NCBI GenBank assembly: GCA_023230795.1
Contig: JALNWR010000036.1
Span: 1 to 16,584, forward strand
Reading direction: 5' to 3'
Length of the DNA: 16,584 nt
DNA from: Candidatus Cloacimonadota bacterium
GTDB taxonomy: Bacteria; Cloacimonadota; Cloacimonadia; Cloacimonadales; Cloacimonadaceae
Below are positions 1 through 8,115 of this stretch, one piece after another (position 1 is the first letter of the stretch; the number at the start of each line of letters is the position of its first letter). A program made the translations under genes and the position numbers. Below the pieces are notes generated by a model. The model searched no databases, was not told the DNA's origin, and worked only from the letters and a program-made list of their open reading frames with translations.

Positions 1-3000
1 CCGGAAATGACGATAGTTCTTCTTCCGTCATCGGCCTGCCCTTCGTCTTTGATTTCTATGGCAGCATGCAAAGTCAATTTTACATCAACAACAACGGTAA
101 TGTATCCTTTGGCAACCGCTACAGCACCTATAGCTCCTATGGCTTTCCCCTGAATGGATACCCCATGCTGGCGGCTTTTTGGGCGGATGTGGATACCAGG
201 CCTGCCGCCGGTGGTGATGTGTATTACAAGCTGGAAGACAATAGGGTTACCGTGATCTGGAACGCCGTAGGTTATTATGGCAATCAAATCGACAAGCTCA
301 ATACCTTTGAGATTATTTTCAGCGATGGCACCTGCCCTATCATCGGCCTGGGCAATAACGTCGCCTTTAGCTATGGTGATATGCAATGGACCACCGGTAA
401 TGCTTCCGGTGGAAGCGGCGGTTTTGGCGGCACCCCGGCCACAGTGGGGATCAATCAGGGTGATGGGGCCAGCTATGCCCAGATCGGTAGATTTGATCAC
501 GAAGGCACAGATTACCATGGCCCGCATGGCGCTTATTCCGGCGTGAGCTGGCTGGATTATCAGCTCTTTACCTTCTCAGCCCAGACCATGTCTATCCCAC
601 CTTATTTTACCGGTGTGCCTTCCGAGATGATTACTCTGAATACAGGCGATGTGCATCAGCTGAACATTTCGGCAAACTCGGCGACTTCAGATTCGGTAAA
701 TGTCACTGTGGAGCATGATTTTATCACCGGTTTTGCTTATGAGATCATTCCCGGAAATCCTTGCTATCTCAATATCCAGATTGACGCCCAGCTGGGCAAC
801 CTGGGAGAGCATTGGATCACCTTGAATGCCGTGGATAATAACGACCCGCCGCAGCAAGCCAGCACCAGCTTTGGAGTGTCTATAGAGGCTGGGGGCAGCG
901 ATTTTCTGCTGGTGGCAAATTACACTCCACCCAGCCTCAGCATTGTGGATGTAGCCACAAATACCGTGCTTGGTCCTTTTTTGGAAGGTCAGCTCGGTGC
1001 TCAAAGACTTTTGGACGTAGTGCTGTCTTCCGATAGCCAATTTGCCCTGGTTTCAAATTTTGCCAATCACACCGTCTATCACCTGGATTTGAGCAATATC
1101 CTGCAGCCTGCAGTGCTCAGCGCTTACCAGCTTGATTTTGCGGCAGAGGATATTACCCTTAGCCATGATGACCGCTATGCCCTTGTGGCCGATGGAGCCA
1201 CTGCCACCTACCTGGGCGTGTTGGACTTACAAAGCCGGACTCTGGTTCAGAATATCGATATCTCTCCGCATCAGGCCCAGGGAGTGGAGATCAGCCGCGA
1301 TGGTAAAGTTCTGGTAAACGATACAAATGGCGGCCTTGTCCATCAATACTATCTGGATTTTGAGACCGGAGAACTGAGCTATACTGATGTATCGGTATCA
1401 GTAAATAGTCCTCTTAATACTGCCATCCATCCCAGTGGTGATTATGCGATCGCCTGCTCTCACTCCTCAGACTCCAAGGTACTCAGCTTGCACGCCGATA
1501 ATAGCATTCAGATCATCCAGAGCCTGCCGCAGAGCTCGCAATCCGCCATTTATTCCAAAGATGGCAGCCGCGCGCTCATCGGCGGGGCTAATAATATCCT
1601 CTCTGAATACGCAGTGCTTGCCGATGGCACGCTGGAATTGCTCTACAGCCACACTTTGCCATATTCCCCAAGTGCTGGATTTTTTGGTGTGGATATGATA
1701 GCTATTTCCAGCGATAAGAGCAAAGCTTATATCTCTGCTTCGACCAATGATGAAATTGTTCCTCTGGTCAGTATAGACCTTTATACCCATGAGCTTCAGC
1801 AGCTCACCCTCCCTCATCCCGTGGGTATCTGCCTCGGCAATACCGACCTGCTGGCCTTCTTCCAGGCGGATTTCACCTACGAGGCCACCAATACCCCCAG
1901 CTCCACTGAGGTGCAATTCACAAACCTTTCTATCGGATCTCCCGATAGCTATCTCTGGGATTTTGGCGATGGCAGCAGCAGCAGCCTGGAAAATCCCTTC
2001 CACGAATATTTCACTCCGGGAGTCTATAACGTTTCGCTCACTATCTTCAAAGGCGCCATCAGCTCTACTCATAGCATGAGCGTCACTGCAGAGTTCGACG
2101 CCAACGTGCATCTCAGCCTGGCCGGATCCCCTTATCACTTCAATGCAGATCTGATCATCTCTGAGGCCAGTGTGCTCAGCATTGATGAAGCTGTGGTGAT
2201 AAATTTTGCCCCGAATGCCGGTCTGAAGGTCTATGGCCGCATCCTCGCCGATGGAGTTACCCTGCAGGGCAATGATGCTATGGGCTGGGATGGAATCCTC
2301 ATTCAGAGCCAGCAATTGCCCATGCTCTTTGACAATTGCAATATCATCAACGCCATCACCGGGCTCAAGCTTGTGGATGGCAGTTTTCCCATCAACAACC
2401 TGCTGATCTCTGCCGCAGATGAGCTTCCCAGCCAGATTGGCCTTCAGATAGTGGGTGTCTGCAATGTCGGCCTGGATGGTCTGGAAGTGCAGGGATATCC
2501 CGTAGGCATAGCCTTTAGCAATAGCAACCGCCTTACCAGCTCTCCCACGCTCACCAATATCCGCATTCGCAATACAGGTAGTGCCAGCCGCCAGGGCAGC
2601 GCCGGCCTTACAGTTACAGGAGCGGTAGCCCTGCAGATCGAAGATGCAGAATTTGATGATTTTGATACCGGTGTCGATTGGGACGCTCAGAGTACGCAGT
2701 TTACCCGCGCCACTCCCACGCTCACCAATATCCGCATCCGCAATACCGGCAGCGCCAGCCGCAGCCTGGCCAAGGGAGTATTGCTCAAAAACATAAGCCG
2801 GATCAATGCCTCGAATAATGCCATATACAGCACTGCAGAACAAGATAGCATTTCAGGATTTTCACAAGGATTTGTGGTCGATAATGAAGAATACGCCGGC
2901 GCTTCTTCCAATGTGGTGCTTACCAATATTCGCATTCGCAATACAGGTAGCGCCAGCAGATCCGCAAGCCGCGGAATCTATCTGAGAAATGTAAGCCAGG

Positions 3001-5186
3001 TAACAGCCGAGCAAGATAGCATTGCAGGATTTTCACAAGGATTTGTGCTGGACAATGAGCAGCACGCAGCCGCTACAAACGTGGTGCTTACCAATATCCG
3101 CATTCGCAATACCGGCAGTGCCAGCAGAGCTGAAACCCAGGGAATCTACCTCAAGGGAGTAAACCAGCTAACGGCCGATCAAAGCAACATTGAAGGCTGC
3201 TCACAAGGCTTTGTGATAAACAATCAGCAGCATGCCTCCGGCTCAAACGTGGTGATCACCAATATCCGCATCCGCAATACCGGTAGTGCCAGTAGGCAGG
3301 GCTCTCAGGCTGTGCTGCTGCAAAATGTAACTAACGCTTCCTGCGCTAAACTCATGATTCATCCCGATGAGCAGCAAAGACATCCCTACCGCACAGGCCA
3401 GAATCTCGCCGGCCAGGCAATAGTGGTTCAAGGTGGCTCGGCAAATATCTCTCAAAGCACCATCTGGGGCTATGAAAAAGGCCTGAAGCTGGTAGCTGCC
3501 TCCGCCGAAATGGTGCGTAGCGTGATCTGGTCTGGCTCAGGCGTCCCGCTGACCGAGCCCATCGAAATCGAAAGTGGTACAGCGACAGTGAACCAGAGCA
3601 ATATTTCCTATGCTGCCGGTGCCTACCCCGGTGTAAACAATAGCGATGCCGACCCTCTCTTTGCAGATCCCGACAGTGGGAACTTCTACCTTTTGCCCCG
3701 TTCACCTCTGCGCACAGACGATCCAGATGCCCAGATAGGGTCATATCCTTACGATTTTGCTGCCCTGGAATTCATGATGGAATCTTACGATTTCCCCTTT
3801 GAACCAGGCTGGAACATGATGGGTATGCCGATTATCGTGGCCCCCGGAGAAAATACTCCCTTAAATATCTTTGGGGATTACCTGGCCCCCTTCTATGTGC
3901 ATCCATATTACACTTCGATTCTGCAATTGAACAGCCCCGAAGAATTGGCTATAGGGCACTTAAATCTTAACGCTCAAAATCTTAATGTGCCCAGCGTGCT
4001 GTATCCGGCCGTGGGTTACTGGCTGCGAAATCCGCAGCTTGAGACTGTGAGCGTCCCGGTTTATGGTATATTAGATAAGGAAGACTATCTGATGGACCTG
4101 GAAAGCGGAGTGCAGGATCACTTTATGCTGGCCAATCCTTACGACCTCCCTATCAGCCCTGCAGACAGCAGCATCGTGATTAATAATGTAAATACCTACG
4201 CCACTGTGTTCAACCCCGATACCTATGGCTATGATGTGATAAATATCTCCACCGGCACAGGCACTATCCCTCCCTGGAGAGCCTTCTTCTTGCAGGCATC
4301 CGGACCTAATGCTCAGGTAAAGTTTAGCTATCCGGGTGCCCCCAGATTCAGAAGCAACAATGTCCAGGTAGCGCAGGCAAATCCTTCTGCCCATCCTTCC
4401 GAGCTGAGCTGGGAAGTTTTGCTTCAGGCCGATAGCGGACGCTATGCCGGCAAAGCCATCCTGGGTGCAGCCGCTGATGCCTCAGATGCTTACGACCCCA
4501 TGGATGTCTCCTGCCTGCCCAATATGCCCTTTGCCCCCCAGGCCAAGATCGATCTTTATATCGATAACAGCCACTGGAGCGAGAGGGCCGGAAATTACCT
4601 CCGTGATATCAAAAATAATGCTGCCAGTGTGTATAGCTGGAACCTGATGCTGAATCTGGAGAACCTGCTGGAAGATGGCATCTTCGAAGGCGCCGTATCC
4701 CTTGGCATTCCCCAGGATAGCAAGCTCCCCCAGGGCTGCAGCCTGCAGCTTACAGACCCCGGCAGCGGACAGATAGTGAACCTGCGTGAAGATCAGATGA
4801 TCCTTGAGCTCAAGATCGATGCCACAAATCCGCCTATCGGCCACAGCCCCTGGCTCGTGCCCCTGATCCTGGAAGTGGCTGTCAATCCCGACGGACAGGA
4901 GGAAGCCCCGGATCTGATCAGCACTCAGAACTATCCCAATCCCTTCAACCCCAGCACTACCATCTCCTATAGTCTGGGCAAAGATGCTATGGTAAGCTTG
5001 GATATCTATAACGTCAAAGGACAGCTGGTGCGCAGTCTGCACAAAGGCCTGCAAAACCAGGGAACGCACAAGGTAATCTGGAATGGAAAAGATGCGCAAG
5101 GCAGAGATACCGCCTCCGGCTTCTATTTCTACCGCCTCAAAGTGGGCGATAAAAAGATCACCCGTAAGATCCTTATGCTCAAATAG
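1..5186 (+). CDS. Giant multidomain secreted protein (NIDO-like, beta-propeller, PKD, beta-helix, C-terminal sorting domain), 5' truncated by window edge
   Basis: The frame is open from base 3 with no stop, and the 21 codons before the ATG at 66 (including GLPFVFDFYGS) complete a nidogen/NIDO-like motif that continues as FYINNNGNVSFG. The ATG at 66 is therefore internal and the true start lies left of the window. Domains by position: NIDO-like region about 3-590; linker or Ig-like part to about 890; YVTN/lactonase-like beta-propeller about 890-1850 (repeated blades such as DFLLVANYTPPSLSIVDV); PKD domain about 1860-2100 with WDFGDGS at 1956; right-handed beta-helix about 2100-3760 carrying five near-invariant 14-residue repeats and ending in DPLFADPDSGNFYLLPRSPLR; a GWNMMGMP-type module about 3770-4900; FlgD-like C-terminal sorting domain from NYPNPFNPST (about 4930) to KILMLK. 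Known for such C-terminal domains: they direct export or surface attachment in FCB bacteria. Inferred: a cell-surface or secreted adhesin-like protein. No enzymatic domain is visible and the ligand is unknown. Confidence 0.9.
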   Translation, partial: GNDDSSSSVIGLPFVFDFYGSMQSQFYINNNGNVSFGNRYSTYSSYGFPLNGYPMLAAFWADVDTRPAAGGDVYYKLEDNRVTVIWNAVGYYGNQIDKLNTFEIIFSDGTCPIIGLGNNVAFSYGDMQWTTGNASGGSGGFGGTPATVGINQGDGASYAQIGRFDHEGTDYHGPHGAYSGVSWLDYQLFTFSAQTMSIPPYFTGVPSEMITLNTGDVHQLNISANSATSDSVNVTVEHDFITGFAYEIIPGNPCYLNIQIDAQLGNLGEHWITLNAVDNNDPPQQASTSFGVSIEAGGSDFLLVANYTPPSLSIVDVATNTVLGPFLEGQLGAQRLLDVVLSSDSQFALVSNFANHTVYHLDLSNILQPAVLSAYQLDFAAEDITLSHDDRYALVADGATATYLGVLDLQSRTLVQNIDISPHQAQGVEISRDGKVLVNDTNGGLVHQYYLDFETGELSYTDVSVSVNSPLNTAIHPSGDYAIACSHSSDSKVLSLHADNSIQIIQSLPQSSQSAIYSKDGSRALIGGANNILSEYAVLADGTLELLYSHTLPYSPSAGFFGVDMIAISSDKSKAYISASTNDEIVPLVSIDLYTHELQQLTLPHPVGICLGNTDLLAFFQADFTYEATNTPSSTEVQFTNLSIGSPDSYLWDFGDGSSSSLENPFHEYFTPGVYNVSLTIFKGAISSTHSMSVTAEFDANVHLSLAGSPYHFNADLIISEASVLSIDEAVVINFAPNAGLKVYGRILADGVTLQGNDAMGWDGILIQSQQLPMLFDNCNIINAITGLKLVDGSFPINNLLISAADELPSQIGLQIVGVCNVGLDGLEVQGYPVGIAFSNSNRLTSSPTLTNIRIRNTGSASRQGSAGLTVTGAVALQIEDAEFDDFDTGVDWDAQSTQFTRATPTLTNIRIRNTGSASRSLAKGVLLKNISRINASNNAIYSTAEQDSISGFSQGFVVDNEEYAGASSNVVLTNIRIRNTGSASRSASRGIYLRNVSQVTAEQDSIAGFSQGFVLDNEQHAAATNVVLTNIRIRNTGSASRAETQGIYLKGVNQLTADQSNIEGCSQGFVINNQQHASGSNVVITNIRIRNTGSASRQGSQAVLLQNVTNASCAKLMIHPDEQQRHPYRTGQNLAGQAIVVQGGSANISQSTIWGYEKGLKLVAASAEMVRSVIWSGSGVPLTEPIEIESGTATVNQSNISYAAGAYPGVNNSDADPLFADPDSGNFYLLPRSPLRTDDPDAQIGSYPYDFAALEFMMESYDFPFEPGWNMMGMPIIVAPGENTPLNIFGDYLAPFYVHPYYTSILQLNSPEELAIGHLNLNAQNLNVPSVLYPAVGYWLRNPQLETVSVPVYGILDKEDYLMDLESGVQDHFMLANPYDLPISPADSSIVINNVNTYATVFNPDTYGYDVINISTGTGTIPPWRAFFLQASGPNAQVKFSYPGAPRFRSNNVQVAQANPSAHPSELSWEVLLQADSGRYAGKAILGAAADASDAYDPMDVSCLPNMPFAPQAKIDLYIDNSHWSERAGNYLRDIKNNAASVYSWNLMLNLENLLEDGIFEGAVSLGIPQDSKLPQGCSLQLTDPGSGQIVNLREDQMILELKIDATNPPIGHSPWLVPLILEVAVNPDGQEEAPDLISTQNYPNPFNPSTTISYSLGKDAMVSLDIYNVKGQLVRSLHKGLQNQGTHKVIWNGKDAQGRDTASGFYFYRLKVGDKKITRKILMLK
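2550..3296 (+). repeat. Five-copy in-frame protein repeat with near-invariant core LTNIRIRNTGSASR
   Basis: Copies are at 2550-2591, 2721-2762, 2919-2960, 3087-3128 and 3255-3296, that is 57, 66, 56 and 56 codons apart. All encode LTNIRIRNTGSASR except the last, which starts with I. Eight of 14 codons vary among copies (codons 1, 4, 6, 9, 10, 11, 13, 14), and every change is silent apart from that L-to-I. The repeats are embedded in longer beta-helix units whose other parts diverge; copies 3 to 5 share a looser pattern of GIYL, TAEQ, GFSQGFV and NEQHA-like segments. A preceding unit (about 2390-2549) aligns to the same pattern but lacks the invariant core, having NNLLISAADELPS there. Confidence 0.95.
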
Positions 5187-5197
5187 AGTAAATATAT

Positions 5198-5230
5198 GGG
5201 GTGGGTAGCCCTAACTACCCGCCCCCTTTT
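5198..5230 (+). terminator. Rho-independent terminator of the giant secreted-protein gene
   Basis: An 11-bp stem, GGGGTGGGTAG (5198-5208) with CTACCCGCCCC (5215-5225, one G-T wobble), closes a 6-nt loop CCCTAA and is followed by CTTTT. It begins 11 nt after the TAG stop. Confidence 0.85.
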
Positions 5231-5364
5231 CCTGAACTTGTTTTTGATTCGGTTTTACCTTAAATTGGAGGCAAAGGCTGGATTTAACGGCTGTCTGTAG
5301 CTTTTTCTGCCCCACGCTCCAATATCTTTTCTACTCAATTTCAAAAAATGCCTTAATATATCTC
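5231..5364. other. Intergenic stretch before the aldolase promoter
   Basis: No coding potential is seen. It contains AAATTGGAGGCAAAGGC at 5262-5278, which recurs exactly on the other strand at 11413-11429. Part of it, ATTGGAG (5264-5270), is inversely repeated as CTCCAAT (5317-5323) across a 46-nt loop. The significance of the inverted repeat alone is low. Confidence 0.5.
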
Positions 5365-5394
5365 TTGACTGATAAGCTGCCCTTAGGATAAAAT
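5365..5394 (+). promoter_or_regulatory. Predicted sigma70-type promoter of fba-gap
   Basis: TTGACT (5365-5370) is separated by 18 nt from TAAAAT (5389-5394); each box matches the consensus at 5 of 6 positions. The -10 box overlaps the upstream candidate ATG at 5393, which argues that translation starts further on, at 5435. Confidence 0.55.
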
Positions 5395-5421
5395 GAACAC
5401 AAAATCTAATCTGAAGATACA

Positions 5422-5427
5422 AGGAGG
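5422..5427 (+). promoter_or_regulatory. Ribosome binding site that sets the aldolase start
   Basis: AGGAGG lies 7 nt before the ATG at 5435. No comparable site precedes the in-frame ATG at 5393. Confidence 0.9.
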
Positions 5428-5434
5428 AAATATC

Positions 5435-6409
5435 ATGTTTTTAAGTGGAACACAGCTAATGGAAGTATTTCACAGAGCGAAGAAAAATCGCTATGGCATT
5501 ATCGCATCTAACGTCGTTTTTGACACCCAGATCAGGGCGATCATCCAGGGCTACAACAACGTGGGCTCGGATGGCCTTTTACAGATGAGCGCCGGGGCTT
5601 GCAAATATGCAGCCGGCGAATCTCAGGATATGGAGGTGGGTGCGCGGCTGATATCCACCATGATCAAGACCTTTGCCGCTCAATTTCCCAAGTGTGGGAT
5701 CGGCCTTCATATAGACCATGCCACCCCGAATTATTTTGATTTTATCGTGTTTTGCCTGGAGAACAATCTCGTTACCTCCGTAATGATGGATGCCTCCCAG
5801 GAAGACCTCGCCGAAAACATCCGCGTCACCAAAGAGGTGGTGGATGTAGCGCACAAACACGGCATCCTGGTGGAAGGCGAGATTGGCCATATCAAAGGCA
5901 CGGAAGATGAAATAGTCTCCGAGACCGAGCTTTACACCCGTCCCGAAGAAGCCCTGGAGTTTGTGAAAAAGACCAATGTGGATCTCTTCGCCGCCTCCGT
6001 AGGCACAAATCACGGAGTTTCCAAAGGCGAGAATATAGTCTTGCGCCTCGATCTGGTAAAAGAAATCGACGACCTGCTGATCAAACACAATGTGGAGCGT
6101 GGATTGGTATTGCATGGAGCTTCCGGACTCACCGATGCTCAGCAACGTGATGCCATCAAATATGGCGTGGTCAAGATCAATAAAGACACCCATTATCAGA
6201 TGGATATGGCCCAGGAAATTCAGGCCTATTGGGAGAAAGAGAAGTATTCTATAGTCTGTCCGCCGGATCTGGACCCCAAAGACTATGTTCCCAATAAAAG
6301 CAAATTTGATCCCCGCAAATGGCTGATCAAAGGCGAAAACAGAATGCAGGAAACTGTGAAGAGCTTCTGCCTCGTATCCGGCAGTGCAAACAAAAGCATC
6401 TTACTATAA
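5435..6409 (+). CDS. fba: Class II fructose-1,6-bisphosphate aldolase
   Basis: Zinc-dependent aldolase that reversibly splits fructose 1,6-bisphosphate into glyceraldehyde 3-phosphate and dihydroxyacetone phosphate in the cytoplasm. Numbered from the ATG at 5435 the protein has 324 residues. It shows the family landmarks: HIDHA with catalytic Asp94 and zinc ligand His95, VEGEIG with Glu149, TNHGVSKG with zinc ligand His193, LHGASGL with zinc ligand His227, and the substrate-binding segment VKINKDT (Asn249, Asp251, Thr252). The C-terminal PNKSKFDPRKWL resembles the corresponding part of class IIA FbaA proteins, but the protein is shorter than E. coli FbaA (359 residues). The start at 5435 is chosen over 5393 because of the AGGAGG 7 nt upstream and the predicted -10 box over 5393. 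gap follows after 22 nt, so the two are very likely one operon. A related class II aldolase specificity (for example tagatose bisphosphate) cannot be excluded, but glycolytic context favours FBP. Confidence 0.92.
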   Translation: MFLSGTQLMEVFHRAKKNRYGIIASNVVFDTQIRAIIQGYNNVGSDGLLQMSAGACKYAAGESQDMEVGARLISTMIKTFAAQFPKCGIGLHIDHATPNYFDFIVFCLENNLVTSVMMDASQEDLAENIRVTKEVVDVAHKHGILVEGEIGHIKGTEDEIVSETELYTRPEEALEFVKKTNVDLFAASVGTNHGVSKGENIVLRLDLVKEIDDLLIKHNVERGLVLHGASGLTDAQQRDAIKYGVVKINKDTHYQMDMAQEIQAYWEKEKYSIVCPPDLDPKDYVPNKSKFDPRKWLIKGENRMQETVKSFCLVSGSANKSILL

Positions 6410-6420
6410 ACTAACCATAA

Positions 6421-6426
6421 AAGGAG
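6421..6426 (+). promoter_or_regulatory. Ribosome binding site that sets the GAPDH start
   Basis: AAGGAG lies 5 nt before the ATG at 6432, in the 22-nt gap after the aldolase stop. The longer in-frame ATG at 6384 sits inside the aldolase gene and would add 16 residues before the canonical MIKVAINGFGRIGR start. Confidence 0.9.
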
Positions 6427-6431
6427 TAATT

Positions 6432-7430
6432 ATGATAAAAGTAGCAATCAATGGTTTTGGCCGAATTGGCCGTCTCGTGCTGCGCGCGTTTCTAAAGTAT
6501 CATCCCGAGGTAGAAGTGGTGGCGATCAACGATCTCACCGATGCCAAGACTTTGGCCTATCTCTTTAAATATGACAGTGTTCACAAGATCTTTGATGGTG
6601 AGGTATCACACGGTGAAGACCACATCAGCGTAAACGGTAAAAACATCAGGATCTTCTCGCAAAAAGACCCCGAAGGCCTGCCCTGGAAAGACCTGGGCGT
6701 GCAGTATGTGGTGGAAGCCACCGGATTCTTCAATACCAAAGAAAAAGCCAGTAAACACCTCAAAGCCGGAGCCCAAAAGGTGATCCTCACAGCACCGGCC
6801 AAAGATGAAGTGGATGCCACGATCGTGATGGGAGTAAACCATCTTCAGCTCAAGGCTACAGACCTTATCGTGTCCAATGCCTCCTGTACTACAAACTGCC
6901 TGGCTCCAGTCTGCAAAGTCTTGCACGACAGATTCGGAATCGTGGGTGGACTGATGACCACTATCCACTCTTATACAAACGATCAAAACATCCTGGACCT
7001 GCCGCACCGAGACCTGCGTCGGGCCAGAGCTGCGGCGATGAGCATGATCCCCACTACCACCGGTGCAGCAAAAGCTATCGGACTGGTGATCCCAGAACTC
7101 AATGGAGTCTTGGACGGTCTGGCCGTGCGCGTGCCCACTCCGGATGGTTCGCTGGTGGACCTGAACGTAACCTTAAACCGTGAAGCCAATAGGGACGAGA
7201 TCAATGCAGCCATGAAAGAAGCCGCAAACAGCCATCTCAAAGGCTATCTGCAGTACTCAGACGAGCCCATAGTATCCATCGATATCGTGGGCAATCCGCA
7301 TTCTGCCATCTTTGATAGCGGCTCAACTTACGTAAAAGGCAATATGGCCAAAATCCTGACCTGGTATGACAACGAATGGGCTTACTCCTGCCGCGTGGCA
7401 GACCTTCTGATGTATATGAGCGAGCTGTAA
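6432..7430 (+). CDS. gap: Glyceraldehyde-3-phosphate dehydrogenase, NAD-type
   Basis: Converts glyceraldehyde 3-phosphate, phosphate and NAD+ to 1,3-bisphosphoglycerate, reversibly, in the cytoplasm. The 332-residue product has the usual family length. Visible landmarks are the Rossmann motif INGFGRIGR (6-14), AINDLTD with Asp34 (the acidic residue that favours NAD over NADP), catalytic Cys152 in SNASCTTNCLAP, and catalytic His179 in TTIHSYT. DLPHRDLRRARAAA (189-202) keeps the Leu-Pro arrangement typical of NAD-dependent enzymes, and WYDNEW (311-316) is near the C-terminus. It is the second gene of the fba-gap operon and directly uses the aldolase product. The start at 6432 gives the canonical N-terminus and has an AAGGAG site. 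The transcript probably ends at the terminator at 7600-7635. Confidence 0.97.
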   Translation: MIKVAINGFGRIGRLVLRAFLKYHPEVEVVAINDLTDAKTLAYLFKYDSVHKIFDGEVSHGEDHISVNGKNIRIFSQKDPEGLPWKDLGVQYVVEATGFFNTKEKASKHLKAGAQKVILTAPAKDEVDATIVMGVNHLQLKATDLIVSNASCTTNCLAPVCKVLHDRFGIVGGLMTTIHSYTNDQNILDLPHRDLRRARAAAMSMIPTTTGAAKAIGLVIPELNGVLDGLAVRVPTPDGSLVDLNVTLNREANRDEINAAMKEAANSHLKGYLQYSDEPIVSIDIVGNPHSAIFDSGSTYVKGNMAKILTWYDNEWAYSCRVADLLMYMSEL

Positions 7431-7476
7431 AGCTCCGATCTAAAATCCCTTTTGATCTAAAAGAGGAATAGCAGTT

Positions 7477-7532
7477 TTCAAGCCGGCCTTAGCACAAAGT
7501 TTGCCGCAGTTTGTGGCTTTGGCCGGCTTGAA
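7477..7532 (+). other. Nested stem-loop downstream of gap
   Basis: A perfect 12-bp inverted repeat, TTCAAGCCGGCC (7477-7488) with GGCCGGCTTGAA (7521-7532), encloses a 32-nt loop. That loop contains a second 6-bp inverted repeat, CACAAA (7493-7498) with TTTGTG (7510-7515). No T-run follows on either strand, so it is not a standard terminator. It lies between the gap stop and the bidirectional terminator and would form part of the 3' UTR of the fba-gap transcript. A direct repeat GATCTAAAA (7437-7445 and 7454-7462) precedes it. Confidence 0.7.
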
Positions 7533-7599
7533 TATAGAGCTGCACTTTAGGCTTTTCGTGATAAATTACCTGATATAGAATTCTATGGACAAACGAAAG

Positions 7600-7635
7600 A
7601 AGGCCCGCGCAAACTTGCGCGGGCCTTATTATTTA
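7600..7635. terminator. Bidirectional terminator between gap and the small heat-shock gene
   Basis: AAGGCCCGCGCAA (7600-7612) pairs perfectly with TTGCGCGGGCCTT (7615-7627). The + strand continues ATTATTT and the - strand continues CTTTCGTTTG, so it can end transcription from both converging genes. Confidence 0.8.
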
Positions 7636-7647
7636 GTTCCGATAGCA

Positions 7648-8085
7648 TCAATCGATGGTGATTTCCTTCTTCGGAGTCGGTTCCTTCTTGGGAATGCTGA
7701 GCTTTAGCACTCCATCTTCCATCTTGGCCACGATCTTATTCAAGTCCGCATTTTCGGGAAGGACCAGATTGCGCCTGTAGTTGCCGCTATAACGCTCACA
7801 GCGATACACGGTTCCTTTTTGCTCTTCCTTTTTGTCTTCGCAAGAAGCCTCCACTACCAACTGATTGTCGTGCAAGGATATCTTGACGTTGTCCTTCTTA
7901 AATCCTGGCAGATTTGCCGTTATAGTGAATTCTTTATCCTGTTCGATAATATCCATTGCCATAGCACGGAAGTTATCTTCTGATGTTTCTTCATCAAACG
8001 CAGTGTTGAAGAAATTGTCAAACAAGCTGAGCATATTGCTCATGGGTCTGATGTCGTTCATTCTACGATAAGGTACGAGTTTCAT
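7648..8085 (-). CDS. hsp20: Small heat-shock protein, Hsp20/alpha-crystallin family
   Basis: ATP-independent holdase chaperone that binds unfolding proteins in the cytoplasm. The 145-residue product has a variable N-terminal arm (1-41), an alpha-crystallin domain about 42-132, and a short tail. Family landmarks are NLPGFKKDNVKISLHDNQLVV (58-78), ERYSGNYRRNLVLPENAD (97-114), and MEDGVLKLSIPKKE (122-135), which contains the conserved GVL. The tail ends EITID, whose I-T-I resembles the C-terminal IxI motif used for oligomer contacts. AGGAGG lies 6 nt before the ATG, supporting this start. It is monocistronic, converging with gap and read from its own predicted promoter directly after the M6 protease terminator. 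No CIRCE element is seen upstream. Confidence 0.95.
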   Translation of the reverse strand: MKLVPYRRMNDIRPMSNMLSLFDNFFNTAFDEETSEDNFRAMAMDIIEQDKEFTITANLPGFKKDNVKISLHDNQLVVEASCEDKKEEQKGTVYRCERYSGNYRRNLVLPENADLNKIVAKMEDGVLKLSIPKKEPTPKKEITID

Positions 8086-8115
8086 GATTAACCTCCTATG
8101 GTTTTTTGTTCTAAT

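Noticed and set aside
1467..2843. 458-codon open frame antisense to the giant gene
   Set aside because: It lies wholly opposite a well-supported multidomain protein, has no ribosome binding site or recognisable domain, and its internal repetition (GIADADIGERG-like) is just the reverse of the sense repeats.
2550..3296. Regularly spaced repeats resembling a CRISPR array
   Set aside because: Spacing is 168-198 nt, the repeats are in frame within a long gene, and differences between copies fall at silent codon positions, which is protein-repeat behaviour.
7704..7712. TTAGCACTC, identical to one half of the CIRCE heat-shock operator
   Set aside because: It is inside the small heat-shock coding region near its 3' end, and the second half GAGTGCTAA is absent at the required distance.
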